A stretch of DNA of 64,000 nt. Origin: HXMU1420-13 sp965228545. Lineage in GTDB: Bacteria > Bacteroidota > Rhodothermia > Balneolales > Balneolaceae. Below are positions 28,439 through 36,747 of this stretch, piece after piece. The position numbers were made by a program, and so were the translations under genes. Within the stretch, counting starts at the first letter, position 1. Each line of letters starts with the position of its first letter. Below the pieces are notes generated by a model. It was given only the letters and a program-made list of their open reading frames with translations. It had not been told where the DNA came from and searched no databases. The stretch lies in the NCBI GenBank assembly GCA_965228545.1, contig OZ245822.1, positions 1,364,001-1,428,000 of the forward strand, in the 5' to 3' direction.

Positions 28439-29356
28439 TTACTCAATGAGGGAACAATAGGTATCGATCCAAGTTGACCAATTTTGGTGAACGGTTTTCC
28501 ATTTATGGTTGCCTTCGGCGTATCGACCTACTAAAGTAGGAGTGGTTTGCCGGAACGATTTACTTCTAGGATTGATTATAGCAAAACCAGGTTCTGCCTT
28601 TATCAGGCAATATTTGGTAGCTAAATATCGATCATGAAACACTTTCCCCCCTTCTTTACTTAGGCGGTTGAAACGCACCCGATCCCCAAATAAACCTCTG
28701 ATGGATTGCACCGTTCTATTCGCATTTTTATAGGAGGCATTAGTAGATTCAAACTCCGAAACAATTTCTAGCTCTAGGTTTGGATTTTTTTCTAAGTATC
28801 CACCTAATAATTCTTCTATAGAGCGATTCCAACTGTATAAAAAGTAGCGATCCCAGAGAAGTATTCTATCGGTAAAGTGAGTGAACGGCTCTAAGTATTC
28901 ACGCCAAATAAAATGTGCACCTTTTCCTATTGTAGGGAGTTCAGTGATTGAAAATAACCATTTAAAATCGTCACTGAGAATATCCTGCTCTATTAATGAA
29001 AGTAGTTGTTGCTGCTCCAAGAAATCTATTAGCTTAGCTTCTGTATACTCATCCTTTAACCACGTTGAACTGACATCAGACGATGGATGCTGAGGTAAAT
29101 CAACAGGTTCTAGCAACGTTGGTTGAAGAACTCGTGCCTGTATCCATTCCATGATGGTTTTAAACACAAGGCTGTCAATTTCTGTGCCGTTTCTAAGTTG
29201 TTCTAATTCTACTAATGTAAGTGCCTCACCTAATACAGAAATTTCTAGATCTCTCCTTTTAAGACCGTTCCTAATGAGTTGTAACGTCTGGCAATTAGCA
29301 GCTTTCACCGGATTTGCGCAGTCCAGGATAAAATCTTCCGAGTATATCCGCTCCAT
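28439..29356 (-). CDS. probable PLD-like (MIT C-terminal type) nuclease partner of the AAA ATPase
   Basis: The 305-residue protein has a helical N-terminal half. Its C-terminal half reads ITELPTIGKGAHFIWREYL, LELEIVSEFESTNASYKNAN, GKVFHDRYLATKYCLIKAEP and GFAIINPRSKSFRQ. FHDRYL...KAEPGFAI resembles the H-D-R...G-x-G region of MIT_C/phospholipase-D-like proteins. It begins 3 bases after the stop codon of the AAA ATPase, so the two form one operon and probably one functional unit. Catalytic assignment is tentative because a second HKD-type motif is not evident. Confidence 0.55.
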   Translation of the reverse strand: MERIYSEDFILDCANPVKAANCQTLQLIRNGLKRRDLEISVLGEALTLVELEQLRNGTEIDSLVFKTIMEWIQARVLQPTLLEPVDLPQHPSSDVSSTWLKDEYTEAKLIDFLEQQQLLSLIEQDILSDDFKWLFSITELPTIGKGAHFIWREYLEPFTHFTDRILLWDRYFLYSWNRSIEELLGGYLEKNPNLELEIVSEFESTNASYKNANRTVQSIRGLFGDRVRFNRLSKEGGKVFHDRYLATKYCLIKAEPGFAIINPRSKSFRQTTPTLVGRYAEGNHKWKTVHQNWSTWIDTYCSLIE

Positions 29357-29359
29357 AAC

Positions 29360-30940
29360 TTAGTTCTTGCTAACCATTTTAAGTCTTTCGTAAGTTAAAT
29401 CAGCTGAACGTTCAAAGAAGTCATCGGGCCACGGTTCGGTAAATGTGCCCACTTCATCCAATCCTAATTCACGGATTTGTGAACCTTCCTCATCTTTGGA
29501 TATGTATAAAATCGAAATGTCGTCGTGAGAAATACCCTCCTCACCACCACTTTGATGAAACTTTGCCACTTCTAATTGTATCGACTTAATAATATGCTCG
29601 CTGTGGGTTTCAATGACTATATACCGATTCTTATGCAATCGACCTTCTAAGGTTGAGATAAACGGAATTTTTTTAGGCATCTTAGATAAAACAGGCCCAA
29701 TCCGCGACTGAAACCCCGGATGTAAATGCAGCTCCGGTTGTTCAATAATTACTGAATCATTCCCGAATTCCAGCTCAGCTAAAATGGGTAAAAACTGACT
29801 AAAACCCATCCCTAAATCCTGAAGGGAAACAATTTCACCTGTTCGAATATTCTGAAACGACAATGTCTCAAGTAAACGAGATGTATTCATTTCGCTACGA
29901 TATTGCTCAATGACCATTTTGTAATCCAGACCAAGATAGCGCTCATCCGTCAACAGTGTATTGAATCGATCTATTTGTTTATTTATTGACTCATCATTCT
30001 TTATTCTCTTCCTAGATTGCTTATAAAAACGGTCAAACCACCCTTCGCGACCATAATTTTTTGATAGAAATTTACTAGGCGCTTTCCTTAGTGGACCAAT
30101 ATAATTAAAAGACGGAGGCCTAGTATTCACAAGATGCTCAAAAAAATTATAAGCTAAGGCTTCAAAAATGTCCTCTTGAGAATTATACTCTCCAAAAAAT
30201 AAAAAGTCAGGTCTATAGTCTTCTATTTTTTGATCAATTTTAAAACAAAAGCTTGTGTCAAGAACTACTTTGGATTCGACAATAAAGTTATTTAATTCTT
30301 CAAAATATTCCTTCTCTGTAGTTTCTATTTCTGTTGATCCCATTGAGATTACATCCCAATTAGCCAATGCAGCAAAAACTGTACATGAATACTCTTCTAT
30401 AATTTCTAATTGCAAATAAGGGGCATCTTTTGAAATGGTACTAATTTTTAGATGAGCAGGTCTTTCAATCGGAATTGCCTGATTTGAAAAAAAATTGCCA
30501 TGAGTTACAGTAATGTTCTTCAGCATTAGCTCAACTGAAGTGACAAATGGTTCATTAAAGTTCTTTACATCCACTTCAATAGAATAGCTAAACCTGCCAC
30601 TAATTTTATTGACCTCTTTGTCAGTTACTGAATTCCAAAATCTCTCGTCACCATTTATATCTTCCGTATCAATATCATACTCTTGATAAATTCTTAATCG
30701 ACCATCACCATTTGTATTAACTATATTACCAATCCCACCAAATTGAATGTGTTCCTCTCCAATTTGTACTTCATTCACGTCGAGATCAGAGTTTTCATAG
30801 GATGATGCGGCGTAGATTAAACTATTTAATAAACTAGATTTACCAGCATTATTAGCTCCAAAAACTAAAGTAATCGGTTTCAACTCAATACTATTCTTAT
30901 TTTTAAAGGCCTTAAAATTTTCGATGGAATGGCGGAACAC
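29360..30940 (-). CDS. ABC-type AAA ATPase of the DUF3696/AAA_15 defence group
   Basis: This 526-residue ATPase opens MFRHSIENFKAFKNKNSIEL and has Walker A GANNAGKS at residues 28-35, the signature-like region IVSLQDLGMGFSQFLPILAE, Walker B NDSVIIEQPELHLHPGFQSR and the H-loop RYIVIETHSEHIIKSIQLEV. The layout is that of SMC-like ATPases used as sensors in systems such as Septu, Gabija and PARIS. It is followed without a gap by a probable nuclease gene. The pair is the last cargo of element A, transcribed leftward. Confidence 0.82.
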   Translation of the reverse strand: MFRHSIENFKAFKNKNSIELKPITLVFGANNAGKSSLLNSLIYAASSYENSDLDVNEVQIGEEHIQFGGIGNIVNTNGDGRLRIYQEYDIDTEDINGDERFWNSVTDKEVNKISGRFSYSIEVDVKNFNEPFVTSVELMLKNITVTHGNFFSNQAIPIERPAHLKISTISKDAPYLQLEIIEEYSCTVFAALANWDVISMGSTEIETTEKEYFEELNNFIVESKVVLDTSFCFKIDQKIEDYRPDFLFFGEYNSQEDIFEALAYNFFEHLVNTRPPSFNYIGPLRKAPSKFLSKNYGREGWFDRFYKQSRKRIKNDESINKQIDRFNTLLTDERYLGLDYKMVIEQYRSEMNTSRLLETLSFQNIRTGEIVSLQDLGMGFSQFLPILAELEFGNDSVIIEQPELHLHPGFQSRIGPVLSKMPKKIPFISTLEGRLHKNRYIVIETHSEHIIKSIQLEVAKFHQSGGEEGISHDDISILYISKDEEGSQIRELGLDEVGTFTEPWPDDFFERSADLTYERLKMVSKN

Positions 30941-31169
30941 GGTAGTTTATTTTTTTATTTGTTGAAGTCAACACAGTACTGAAAACAACGGTTTAAAGAA
31001 AGAGCACGACATAATTACAGTTATTTCACATCACCTCGTTCCCAAGCTCCGGCTTGGGTAAAGCATTCCAGAAGCTCCTGCTTCAAATAAGCTTTTTACG
31101 CGCTAACTGAAATTCACAACCATAAAAAAAGGACATTCAAGCGTTGCCTAAATGTCCTTTTTTGTAAGT
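30941..31169. other. intergenic; second copy of the scar-flanking sequence
   Basis: The stretch holds CACCTCGTTCCCAAGCTCCG (also at 21659) and a copy of the tRNA-Asn terminator hairpin (31124-31163). No gene was seen. Confidence 0.6.
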
Positions 31170-31254
31170 GCTCCCCGGGTTGGATCGACCACGCCCCGTC
31201 CCGAAAGCTTTCGGGACGGGGTAACAGCCAATTGCCCTGCCACTGAGCTACCTC
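31170..31254 (-). pseudogene. tRNA-Asn relic with a 28-base palindrome inserted
   Basis: GCTCCCCGGGTTGGAT (31170-31185) is the tRNA-Asn acceptor and T-arm, and 31222-31254 reads on the minus strand as D-arm plus anticodon arm (GAGGTAGCTCAGTGGCAGGG and GGCTGTTA). Between them, a perfect palindrome (31194-31221, centred on AAAGCTTT) replaces the anticodon-stem 3' strand and variable loop. The acceptor 5' strand is also changed. It cannot fold as a normal tRNA. Confidence 0.75.
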
Positions 31255-31528
31255 ACAAATAATCATGAATATTAATTACCCCTGATATCAGCAATCGGAT
31301 CATTTTCTTACTCTTCCAGCTCTTAACTTTTCGTTCAGCTTTTAAAGCCTCTTCTTTTGTCTCAAATCCGGCACTAAACACCAACTTCCAAGGGCGATGT
31401 CTTTGCGTATACCCTATTCTTACCGAATTGTGGTACCTCACTCTACGCTCCGGATCATCCGAGCTCCCAACGTAATACGTTTCCTTAATATGAGATAATA
31501 GTATGTATAAATAATAATGCACAGCCAT
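31253..31528 (-). CDS. small GIY-YIG endonuclease-family protein
   Basis: The 91-residue protein (MAVHYYLYILLSHIKETYYV) has the full small GIY-YIG domain: YLYILLS, YYVGSSDDPERRVRYHN (catalytic Tyr and Arg), HRPWKLVFSAGFETKEEALK with the Glu, and AERKVKSWKSKKM. It is the stand-alone UvrC/YhbQ-type form common in Bacteroidota. Its stop codon (TGA) overlaps the first bases of the tRNA-Asn relic, transcribed in the same direction. That placement beside a tRNA suggests a link to tRNA-targeted mobility. Confidence 0.85.
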   Translation of the reverse strand: MAVHYYLYILLSHIKETYYVGSSDDPERRVRYHNSVRIGYTQRHRPWKLVFSAGFETKEEALKAERKVKSWKSKKMIRLLISGVINIHDYL

Positions 31529-32024
31529 AAAAAAAGGACATTCAAGCGTTGCCTAAATGTCCTTTTTCGTAAATGCTCCCCGGGTTGGATTCTCCCGTAG
31601 GGATGCCTTCGGCAGAACCGCCGACCGATCGGATCGGTCATTAGTACATTAAATAAAAAAAGCCTGACTCAAATTAATGAATCAGACTTTCTAATTGCTC
31701 CCCGGTTCAGGATGAAATGCGAACTTTTTTTAGTGTAATATGGTACGTTGAGACCGTAACTGACGAATTTGGACAGCAACGCTTCACACTTACCCTTCCT
31801 AAACTGGTCCAAAACTACCCCTTTCTGAAAGATGCGAACTTTCGGTTAACACCCCTTATTTATGTTAACTCAACCAAGCCTCAAGTACGGAAAAAGAAGG
31901 TTTTATCTAGGGAAAAACAAGCAGAGAAATATAGAAGACTTCTTAATTCAGGAAAGGTGAAAAGCCGTGCAGAGCTGGCAAGAAAGTTTGGGGTAAGTAG
32001 GGCTTGGGTGACGAAGGTTTTGAG
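31523..32024. repeat. long direct repeat, copy 2
   Basis: Second copy of the unit at 21743-22253, with the same hairpins, tRNA fragment and HTH gene. It marks the boundary between elements A and B. Confidence 0.85.
31575..31636 (-). pseudogene. tRNA-Asn relic (copy of the 21797 scar)
   Basis: GCTCCCCGGGTTGGATTC followed by the same 25-base insertion and CCGACCGATCGG as at 21797-21859. A terminator hairpin (31529-31567) follows it on the minus strand. Confidence 0.72.
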
Positions 32025-32028
32025 TTAA
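31717..32028 (+). CDS. small HTH protein associated with the serine recombinase elements (copy 2)
   Basis: The 103-residue paralogue of the protein at 21939-22259 (MRTFFSVIWYVETVTDEFGQ ... SRAELARKFGVSRAWVTKVL). Differences are mostly conservative (for example NSTKPQ for NSEKPH), so both copies have stayed under selection for a time. It is the first gene inside the left end of element B. After excision it would lie just beyond the recombinase, so it could influence excision or regulate the recombinase (inference). Confidence 0.7.
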   Translation: MRTFFSVIWYVETVTDEFGQQRFTLTLPKLVQNYPFLKDANFRLTPLIYVNSTKPQVRKKKVLSREKQAEKYRRLLNSGKVKSRAELARKFGVSRAWVTKVLS

Positions 32029-32093
32029 ATGACGCATTTAATTTGCTTTTCTTTTATAGCTAAGGTTATTTAGACACTTGCTATTTCCCAATT

Positions 32094-34442
32094 ATGAAAA
32101 AACTCCTAGTCTCCTACATATCGACAGACATCAAAGGTATTGGGCTTCCCCCTAAGCTTTTGTCAGAGTTTGGCGCTGCTTATGGAAAAGTATTTACCCT
32201 CGAATTTGCATCCGGAGTAATGTTAGCTGATCGTGCAGTCCCGGTTCCATTTGAATTTCACGCTACTTCAACTATTGTCCTCCCCGATTACTGGCAAACA
32301 GCGTACGATATTGATGATGTCTGTTTTGCTGAGCGGGTGGAACCCGCTTTTACGCGAGAACTTCACGTTGAGAAAATTAACCTGGATGTTGAAGGTAGCC
32401 TCCCGTTATTCGATGGCTTGCTCTATGATAAAAGCGTAGTTTTTCCTGATAAGCTCTTCACCAAGGACTTCTCGATTTACCGAATTATCGAACTCTCTCC
32501 TTCTGAAGCCTGTGGCATTATAAATAGTGAAACAATCATCACAACGTCTGATGGACCACATCTTGAAGTGGATGATGCTCCTGAAGAGAATAACGATATG
32601 GATAGCGGTGAGGATGACAGCTCCGGATCAACAGATTCTTCCAGCTCTAGTGACCAAACTACGGTCGAATCAAAAAAGGGGGAGCCCGTCGACCCTGAGG
32701 ACTTAAGTGATATTGATCTAGATCTTATACTTGAAAATGAATCGAGAAGAAATAGAAAGAATGACGACCCCGACGAAGAGAATGAGGAGGAGCAGTCCTC
32801 CTCTGATTCAGAATCATTAGACGAATATGTCAAACGCGAGCATAATCTTAAGCCGTTACACCCTGGGCAGTCGGGCAACTCCAGTCTAAAGAAGATAAAA
32901 GGTATTGATGAGGCTATAGAAAATCTGATCATCGAAGTCATTGAACCTTTTTCAGAAATCACAGCAGGTAGATCCTCTACCCCACTGGGTGGAGTGTTAC
33001 TGTATGGCCCTCCCGGGTGCGGAAAAACAGAAATCGCCTTTTCTATTGCCTCTGACCTTGGGGCTAAATTATTTAAAATGGATCTTGGGGATATTTCATC
33101 CCCCTACATTCATGAAACCAACCGGCTGATCAGCGCCATTTTTTCTAAAGCAGCTAAAGAGAAGCAGGGTGCTGTACTTTTTATCGATGAGATCGACTCT
33201 CTGGCTGGTAAGCGCGAAGAGCTTAGAAACTGGGAGCGTGAAATCGTTAATACTCTGCTTCAGGAGCTCGACCCCAAAAAACGTCCTCCTAATGTGCTAG
33301 TGGTAGCCGCAACCAACTCCCTGTCCAGTTTGGATACGGCCGTTACGCGGTCCGGCCGTTTCGATACTAAAATTGCGATACCCCCTCCTGACAAACAAGG
33401 TCGCTACGAAATTCTGAAGTTAGCCTTACTTAAACTACCCTTGGATCACAAGGAAATCACCACTAAATATGTTGAGAAACTAGCCAAAGACATGGTTGGG
33501 TTCGTAGGGGCTGATATCATGACCCTGATTGACAAGACCGAAGCGTTTTGGAGGAGTAGAAGCAGAAAAAGCCGTAGCAAGAAAAAGGCTCTGGTTAACC
33601 GCTCCGACATTGAAAAGGCCTTAGAATCGGTGGTTCCCCTTTGCCACACGGAGCTTCATATCTCCACCCCGAAAACAAGGAAACAGGACTTACCTGGACA
33701 AGAAGCTGTCATTGAAGAGATTGTTTCAGAGTTCGAGTACCGGGTCTCTCCCGATAACTACCGGAGTGACATTCAATTTGACAGCACCACCGGCGTACTG
33801 CTGTATGGGCCTCCCGGAACGGGAAAGACCAGTATAGCCAGCGCGGTAGCTCATGAGCTGAACGTATTATTTCTGAGTATTAAGGCCGGTGAGTTAAAGT
33901 CGAAACATATCGGAGAAACAGGGAAAAACATCAATGACTTGTTCGAAAAGGCCCGGCTCTTTTGCCCTATTCTGGTGTATTTTGATGAAATTGACAGCCT
34001 CGGAATGGACCGCTCGATGAGCCAGGACTCCCATGGCAATGATAGCATCAATGCTCTATTGGCTGAGCTTAGTGGAGAAAATGACAACAAGCAGATCCTG
34101 CTGATGGCCTCTACCAATCGCAAGGATTTACTGGACCCGGCCCTACTGCGAAACCAGCGATTTGGAACCCACATTAGCGTCGACATTCCCACTCTTGATC
34201 AGTATAAAAAGCAAAGCCTGCATCACCTCAAGCAGATCCCACATACACTAAGCGATAAACAAATTGAGGCCTTATGCACCACCTTCGAGCAAGCACACTT
34301 TAGCCAGGCCGATGTGTACGGGTATTTTCAAAATATTCTCAAATACCTGGTCCTGCATACCCGAAAGGGAGTAAAAGCAAGCTACCAGATCTTTGAAAAC
34401 GAACTCAAAACCATGAGCAAGGATGAAGTTAAATCTGTCTGA
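32094..34442 (+). CDS. CDC48/p97-like protein with two AAA+ ATPase modules
   Basis: The 782-residue protein has an N-terminal domain of about 150 residues with no recognised fold, then a strongly acidic Ser/Glu/Asp-rich linker (about 155-258). AAA+ module 1 has Walker A GPPGCGKT near 305 and Walker B VLFIDEID. Module 2 has Walker A GPPGTGKT near 572 and Walker B LVYFDEIDS. Arg-finger regions (AVTRSGRFD, LLRNQRFG) follow each. The tandem layout is that of CDC48/VAT unfoldases. It overlaps the next gene by 20 bases, so both are translated together. It ends at a TGA. A role in unfolding or remodelling a replication or host protein is inferred. Confidence 0.88.
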   Translation: MKKLLVSYISTDIKGIGLPPKLLSEFGAAYGKVFTLEFASGVMLADRAVPVPFEFHATSTIVLPDYWQTAYDIDDVCFAERVEPAFTRELHVEKINLDVEGSLPLFDGLLYDKSVVFPDKLFTKDFSIYRIIELSPSEACGIINSETIITTSDGPHLEVDDAPEENNDMDSGEDDSSGSTDSSSSSDQTTVESKKGEPVDPEDLSDIDLDLILENESRRNRKNDDPDEENEEEQSSSDSESLDEYVKREHNLKPLHPGQSGNSSLKKIKGIDEAIENLIIEVIEPFSEITAGRSSTPLGGVLLYGPPGCGKTEIAFSIASDLGAKLFKMDLGDISSPYIHETNRLISAIFSKAAKEKQGAVLFIDEIDSLAGKREELRNWEREIVNTLLQELDPKKRPPNVLVVAATNSLSSLDTAVTRSGRFDTKIAIPPPDKQGRYEILKLALLKLPLDHKEITTKYVEKLAKDMVGFVGADIMTLIDKTEAFWRSRSRKSRSKKKALVNRSDIEKALESVVPLCHTELHISTPKTRKQDLPGQEAVIEEIVSEFEYRVSPDNYRSDIQFDSTTGVLLYGPPGTGKTSIASAVAHELNVLFLSIKAGELKSKHIGETGKNINDLFEKARLFCPILVYFDEIDSLGMDRSMSQDSHGNDSINALLAELSGENDNKQILLMASTNRKDLLDPALLRNQRFGTHISVDIPTLDQYKKQSLHHLKQIPHTLSDKQIEALCTTFEQAHFSQADVYGYFQNILKYLVLHTRKGVKASYQIFENELKTMSKDEVKSV

Positions 34443-36693
34443 TATTGCCAACAGGGTGCGTTTTGGTACGCATACACTTGAAATCCTGAGGGGACTCGTG
34501 CCTGACTTTCCTTTTGAGCAGGTTGGCAGCGAAGACTATCCTATACCGTTTTCCTTTACCGACCTTTCAGGTATAACCCATCACATGGAATACACCATGG
34601 ACGATGAAGTGCTCGAAAATGGAACGCCAGTCTCACTAGGAACCCTGTTTAAATTACGATATGGCATCAGCAGCGAGCAGGGGCAACAGGCAGCCATTGC
34701 GTATGAAGGAAGTTACACGCGCAAGATACACATAGATTCAAACGGCGGCTTTAACTCTGCACAGACTACCTATTTTAGCGACTGGTTTGACCCCCCGTAC
34801 CAAACAGATGCCATTCAGGTTGAAGAGCACACAGAATCCGGGGGGATTACCATCCACTCATTAAGCCCGCAGGGCATTATATTGGCAAGTAAGCGCTATG
34901 AGCCAAATCAGGGGCTAAGTACATGGGGAAGCCATGGCGTGTTCAGGCTTCACAGCAGGTTATTGACCCACCGACACTCCGCCATTGTTGTCGTTCAGGA
35001 TCCCCTCACGGCCCAATATCTCAACGATCAAGAGGTGCCTGCACTTACTCTGCCATCGGCTGAAGAGATCCCGTATTATGGCTATAGTGAGCTATTTAGC
35101 GGAGCTGAGGTTTACATTGCTCTCGACCAAATGTCTGACAGCTACGAATGTACGATGTACCCCTTTGCCGAGCACCTCATGCTTCATGGAATCAAAGTAC
35201 ATGTCGTTCAATCCCATGATGCCTTTTCTCAAGCGCAAGTAGCACGTTGGGTGGCTATCCACGGAAAAAACAAATTTGATGCAGCCCTGCAAGAACATAG
35301 CAATCCATTGCATGCAAGCGAGATACCAAATAAGCAAACGTATAATAGCCAAGCAGCTTCCCAGGGGCCAAAGACCATAACCCCTGCCCAGCATTTTACG
35401 GGGACGGGTTTTGTATACAAATTAGACCAGGCCGACACATTTCTACTCTGTCCTCCTATGCGGGTAATTAAAGGAGAAGATCTGTTACTCTACGAGGGGC
35501 TACAGCCCGATCACACCGAAGAAATAGACAGTGTGGTGAACAGCGCTGCCATCAGCAATATTGAACATAATCAATACCTGCAGCCAGCGCACCTGCTGGA
35601 GTATCTGAATCGCTTTTTGCGGCGGCACCTATATTTTCCCCAACCCGAGACGTATACACTGCTGAGCTGTTGGATCCTGGGCACTTATCTGTACCGCGGG
35701 TTTGACGCCTATCCGTATGTTCACTTTAAAGGAGTGGCAGGATCAGGTAAAACCACGATCCTGGAAATTCTAGAAAAGGTAAGTTTTAACGGTAAACTGC
35801 TTACTAAAGCTACGGTCTCTTCCATGACAGATGAGGTACATCTTCGAAATGCAACGCTTTGTATTGATGAGTTTGAAGATTTTGCCAAATCGTCCAGCTC
35901 TCATGATGAACTTTCCCGGTTTTTAAATGGCGGGTATAATTACAGAGGCTCCCATATTAAAAAATATCGCAAGTTCAGTAAAACCTACAGCACTTATTCC
36001 CCTAAAGCCTTTGGGGGCACCGGGGGGATACACCTGGATACCTTACAGTCTCGAATGATTGCTGTAGAGATGCAAAAGAAGCCTGATTCTGTACGGATTC
36101 AGCAGTTTGTGGAGTTTGAACCAGAAACCCTGTCAGCCATACAGCTTATCCAAACCTCCGGGATGGCTATTCCCGTTACTCGGGCCGATCAAATCTTACG
36201 CTTTAAGCAGCAGCCCCTGCATGATATCCCGTTACCCCTGTCCGGTAAGGTCTTAAACAACCGGCAACTTCAGCTCGCCCGTCCTCTGCTTACCATGGCC
36301 TCGCTGATCAATCAGGAGTTTGATCCGGGCTCCCATATTTTTCAGCAGTTACTCACCGCCATGGACGGGGCCTGGAATACCAAGGACTCAGCGTGGAGCG
36401 AGGCAGAAAGCTTGCTCCGGGATCAACTGTTGGCGTGGAATAAAGATCCTGAGTTCTCCCAGTATCGCAACCAAGGAAATTCTACCTGGTTTCCTAATAG
36501 CATGTGGGCTTCGACACGACTTATGGAGCATTTCCACAGCAAAAATGAGATTCTGAAATGGTTTGATAATCTGGAGGGCGTAGAAAAAGGCCGCATTCAT
36601 TTTCCGCATGCAGGAAAGGCGTTAGGAGCTGCCCAATTTGATTGGAATATGAAAATATGTGGCAGAGTTTTCAGGTCTTTTTTTAACAAATAA
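34423..36693 (+). CDS. SF3/D5-like helicase protein of the element (possible primase region)
   Basis: The 756-residue protein carries a C-terminal P-loop ATPase: YPYVHFKGVAGSGKTTILEI near residue 437 (Walker A), ATLCIDEFEDFAKSSSSHDE (Walker B) and sensor region SPKAFGGTGGIHLDTLQSRM, as in plasmid and phage helicases of the DUF927/D5 kind. The middle part (GAEVYIALDQMSDSYECTMY) could be a TOPRIM-like primase segment, but the match is weak. It overlaps the CDC48-like gene by 20 bases and ends in TAA. It uses only TGG for tryptophan, unlike the two genes downstream. It probably unwinds element DNA during replication or mobilisation. Confidence 0.72.
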   Translation: MKLNLSDIANRVRFGTHTLEILRGLVPDFPFEQVGSEDYPIPFSFTDLSGITHHMEYTMDDEVLENGTPVSLGTLFKLRYGISSEQGQQAAIAYEGSYTRKIHIDSNGGFNSAQTTYFSDWFDPPYQTDAIQVEEHTESGGITIHSLSPQGIILASKRYEPNQGLSTWGSHGVFRLHSRLLTHRHSAIVVVQDPLTAQYLNDQEVPALTLPSAEEIPYYGYSELFSGAEVYIALDQMSDSYECTMYPFAEHLMLHGIKVHVVQSHDAFSQAQVARWVAIHGKNKFDAALQEHSNPLHASEIPNKQTYNSQAASQGPKTITPAQHFTGTGFVYKLDQADTFLLCPPMRVIKGEDLLLYEGLQPDHTEEIDSVVNSAAISNIEHNQYLQPAHLLEYLNRFLRRHLYFPQPETYTLLSCWILGTYLYRGFDAYPYVHFKGVAGSGKTTILEILEKVSFNGKLLTKATVSSMTDEVHLRNATLCIDEFEDFAKSSSSHDELSRFLNGGYNYRGSHIKKYRKFSKTYSTYSPKAFGGTGGIHLDTLQSRMIAVEMQKKPDSVRIQQFVEFEPETLSAIQLIQTSGMAIPVTRADQILRFKQQPLHDIPLPLSGKVLNNRQLQLARPLLTMASLINQEFDPGSHIFQQLLTAMDGAWNTKDSAWSEAESLLRDQLLAWNKDPEFSQYRNQGNSTWFPNSMWASTRLMEHFHSKNEILKWFDNLEGVEKGRIHFPHAGKALGAAQFDWNMKICGRVFRSFFNK

Positions 36694-36747
36694 GCCTTTA
36701 AACACCTTTAAATGCTATTTATGAAAATATGAACTTTATGAATGCAT

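Larger units (their letters stand above)
21919..31696. mobile_element. integrated element A (about 9.8 kb) at the tRNA-Asn hotspot
   Basis: Bounded by two copies of GCTCCCCGG-containing scar (21919 and 31697) and by the approximately 510 bp direct repeats. It contains a small HTH gene, a SUKH/coiled-coil/HNH module interrupted by an IS256-type element, a YbjN-like protein, a double GIY-YIG protein, an AAA/PLD-like pair and a small GIY-YIG gene. It has no recombinase of its own, so it is probably a remnant or depends on the recombinase of element B. Exact ends are inferred from repeats only. Confidence 0.6.

Noticed and set aside
34440..34442. Readthrough of the TGA ending the CDC48-like gene
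   Set aside because: The continuation is the out-of-frame shadow of the next gene and contains many more TGAs; this TGA is a true stop.
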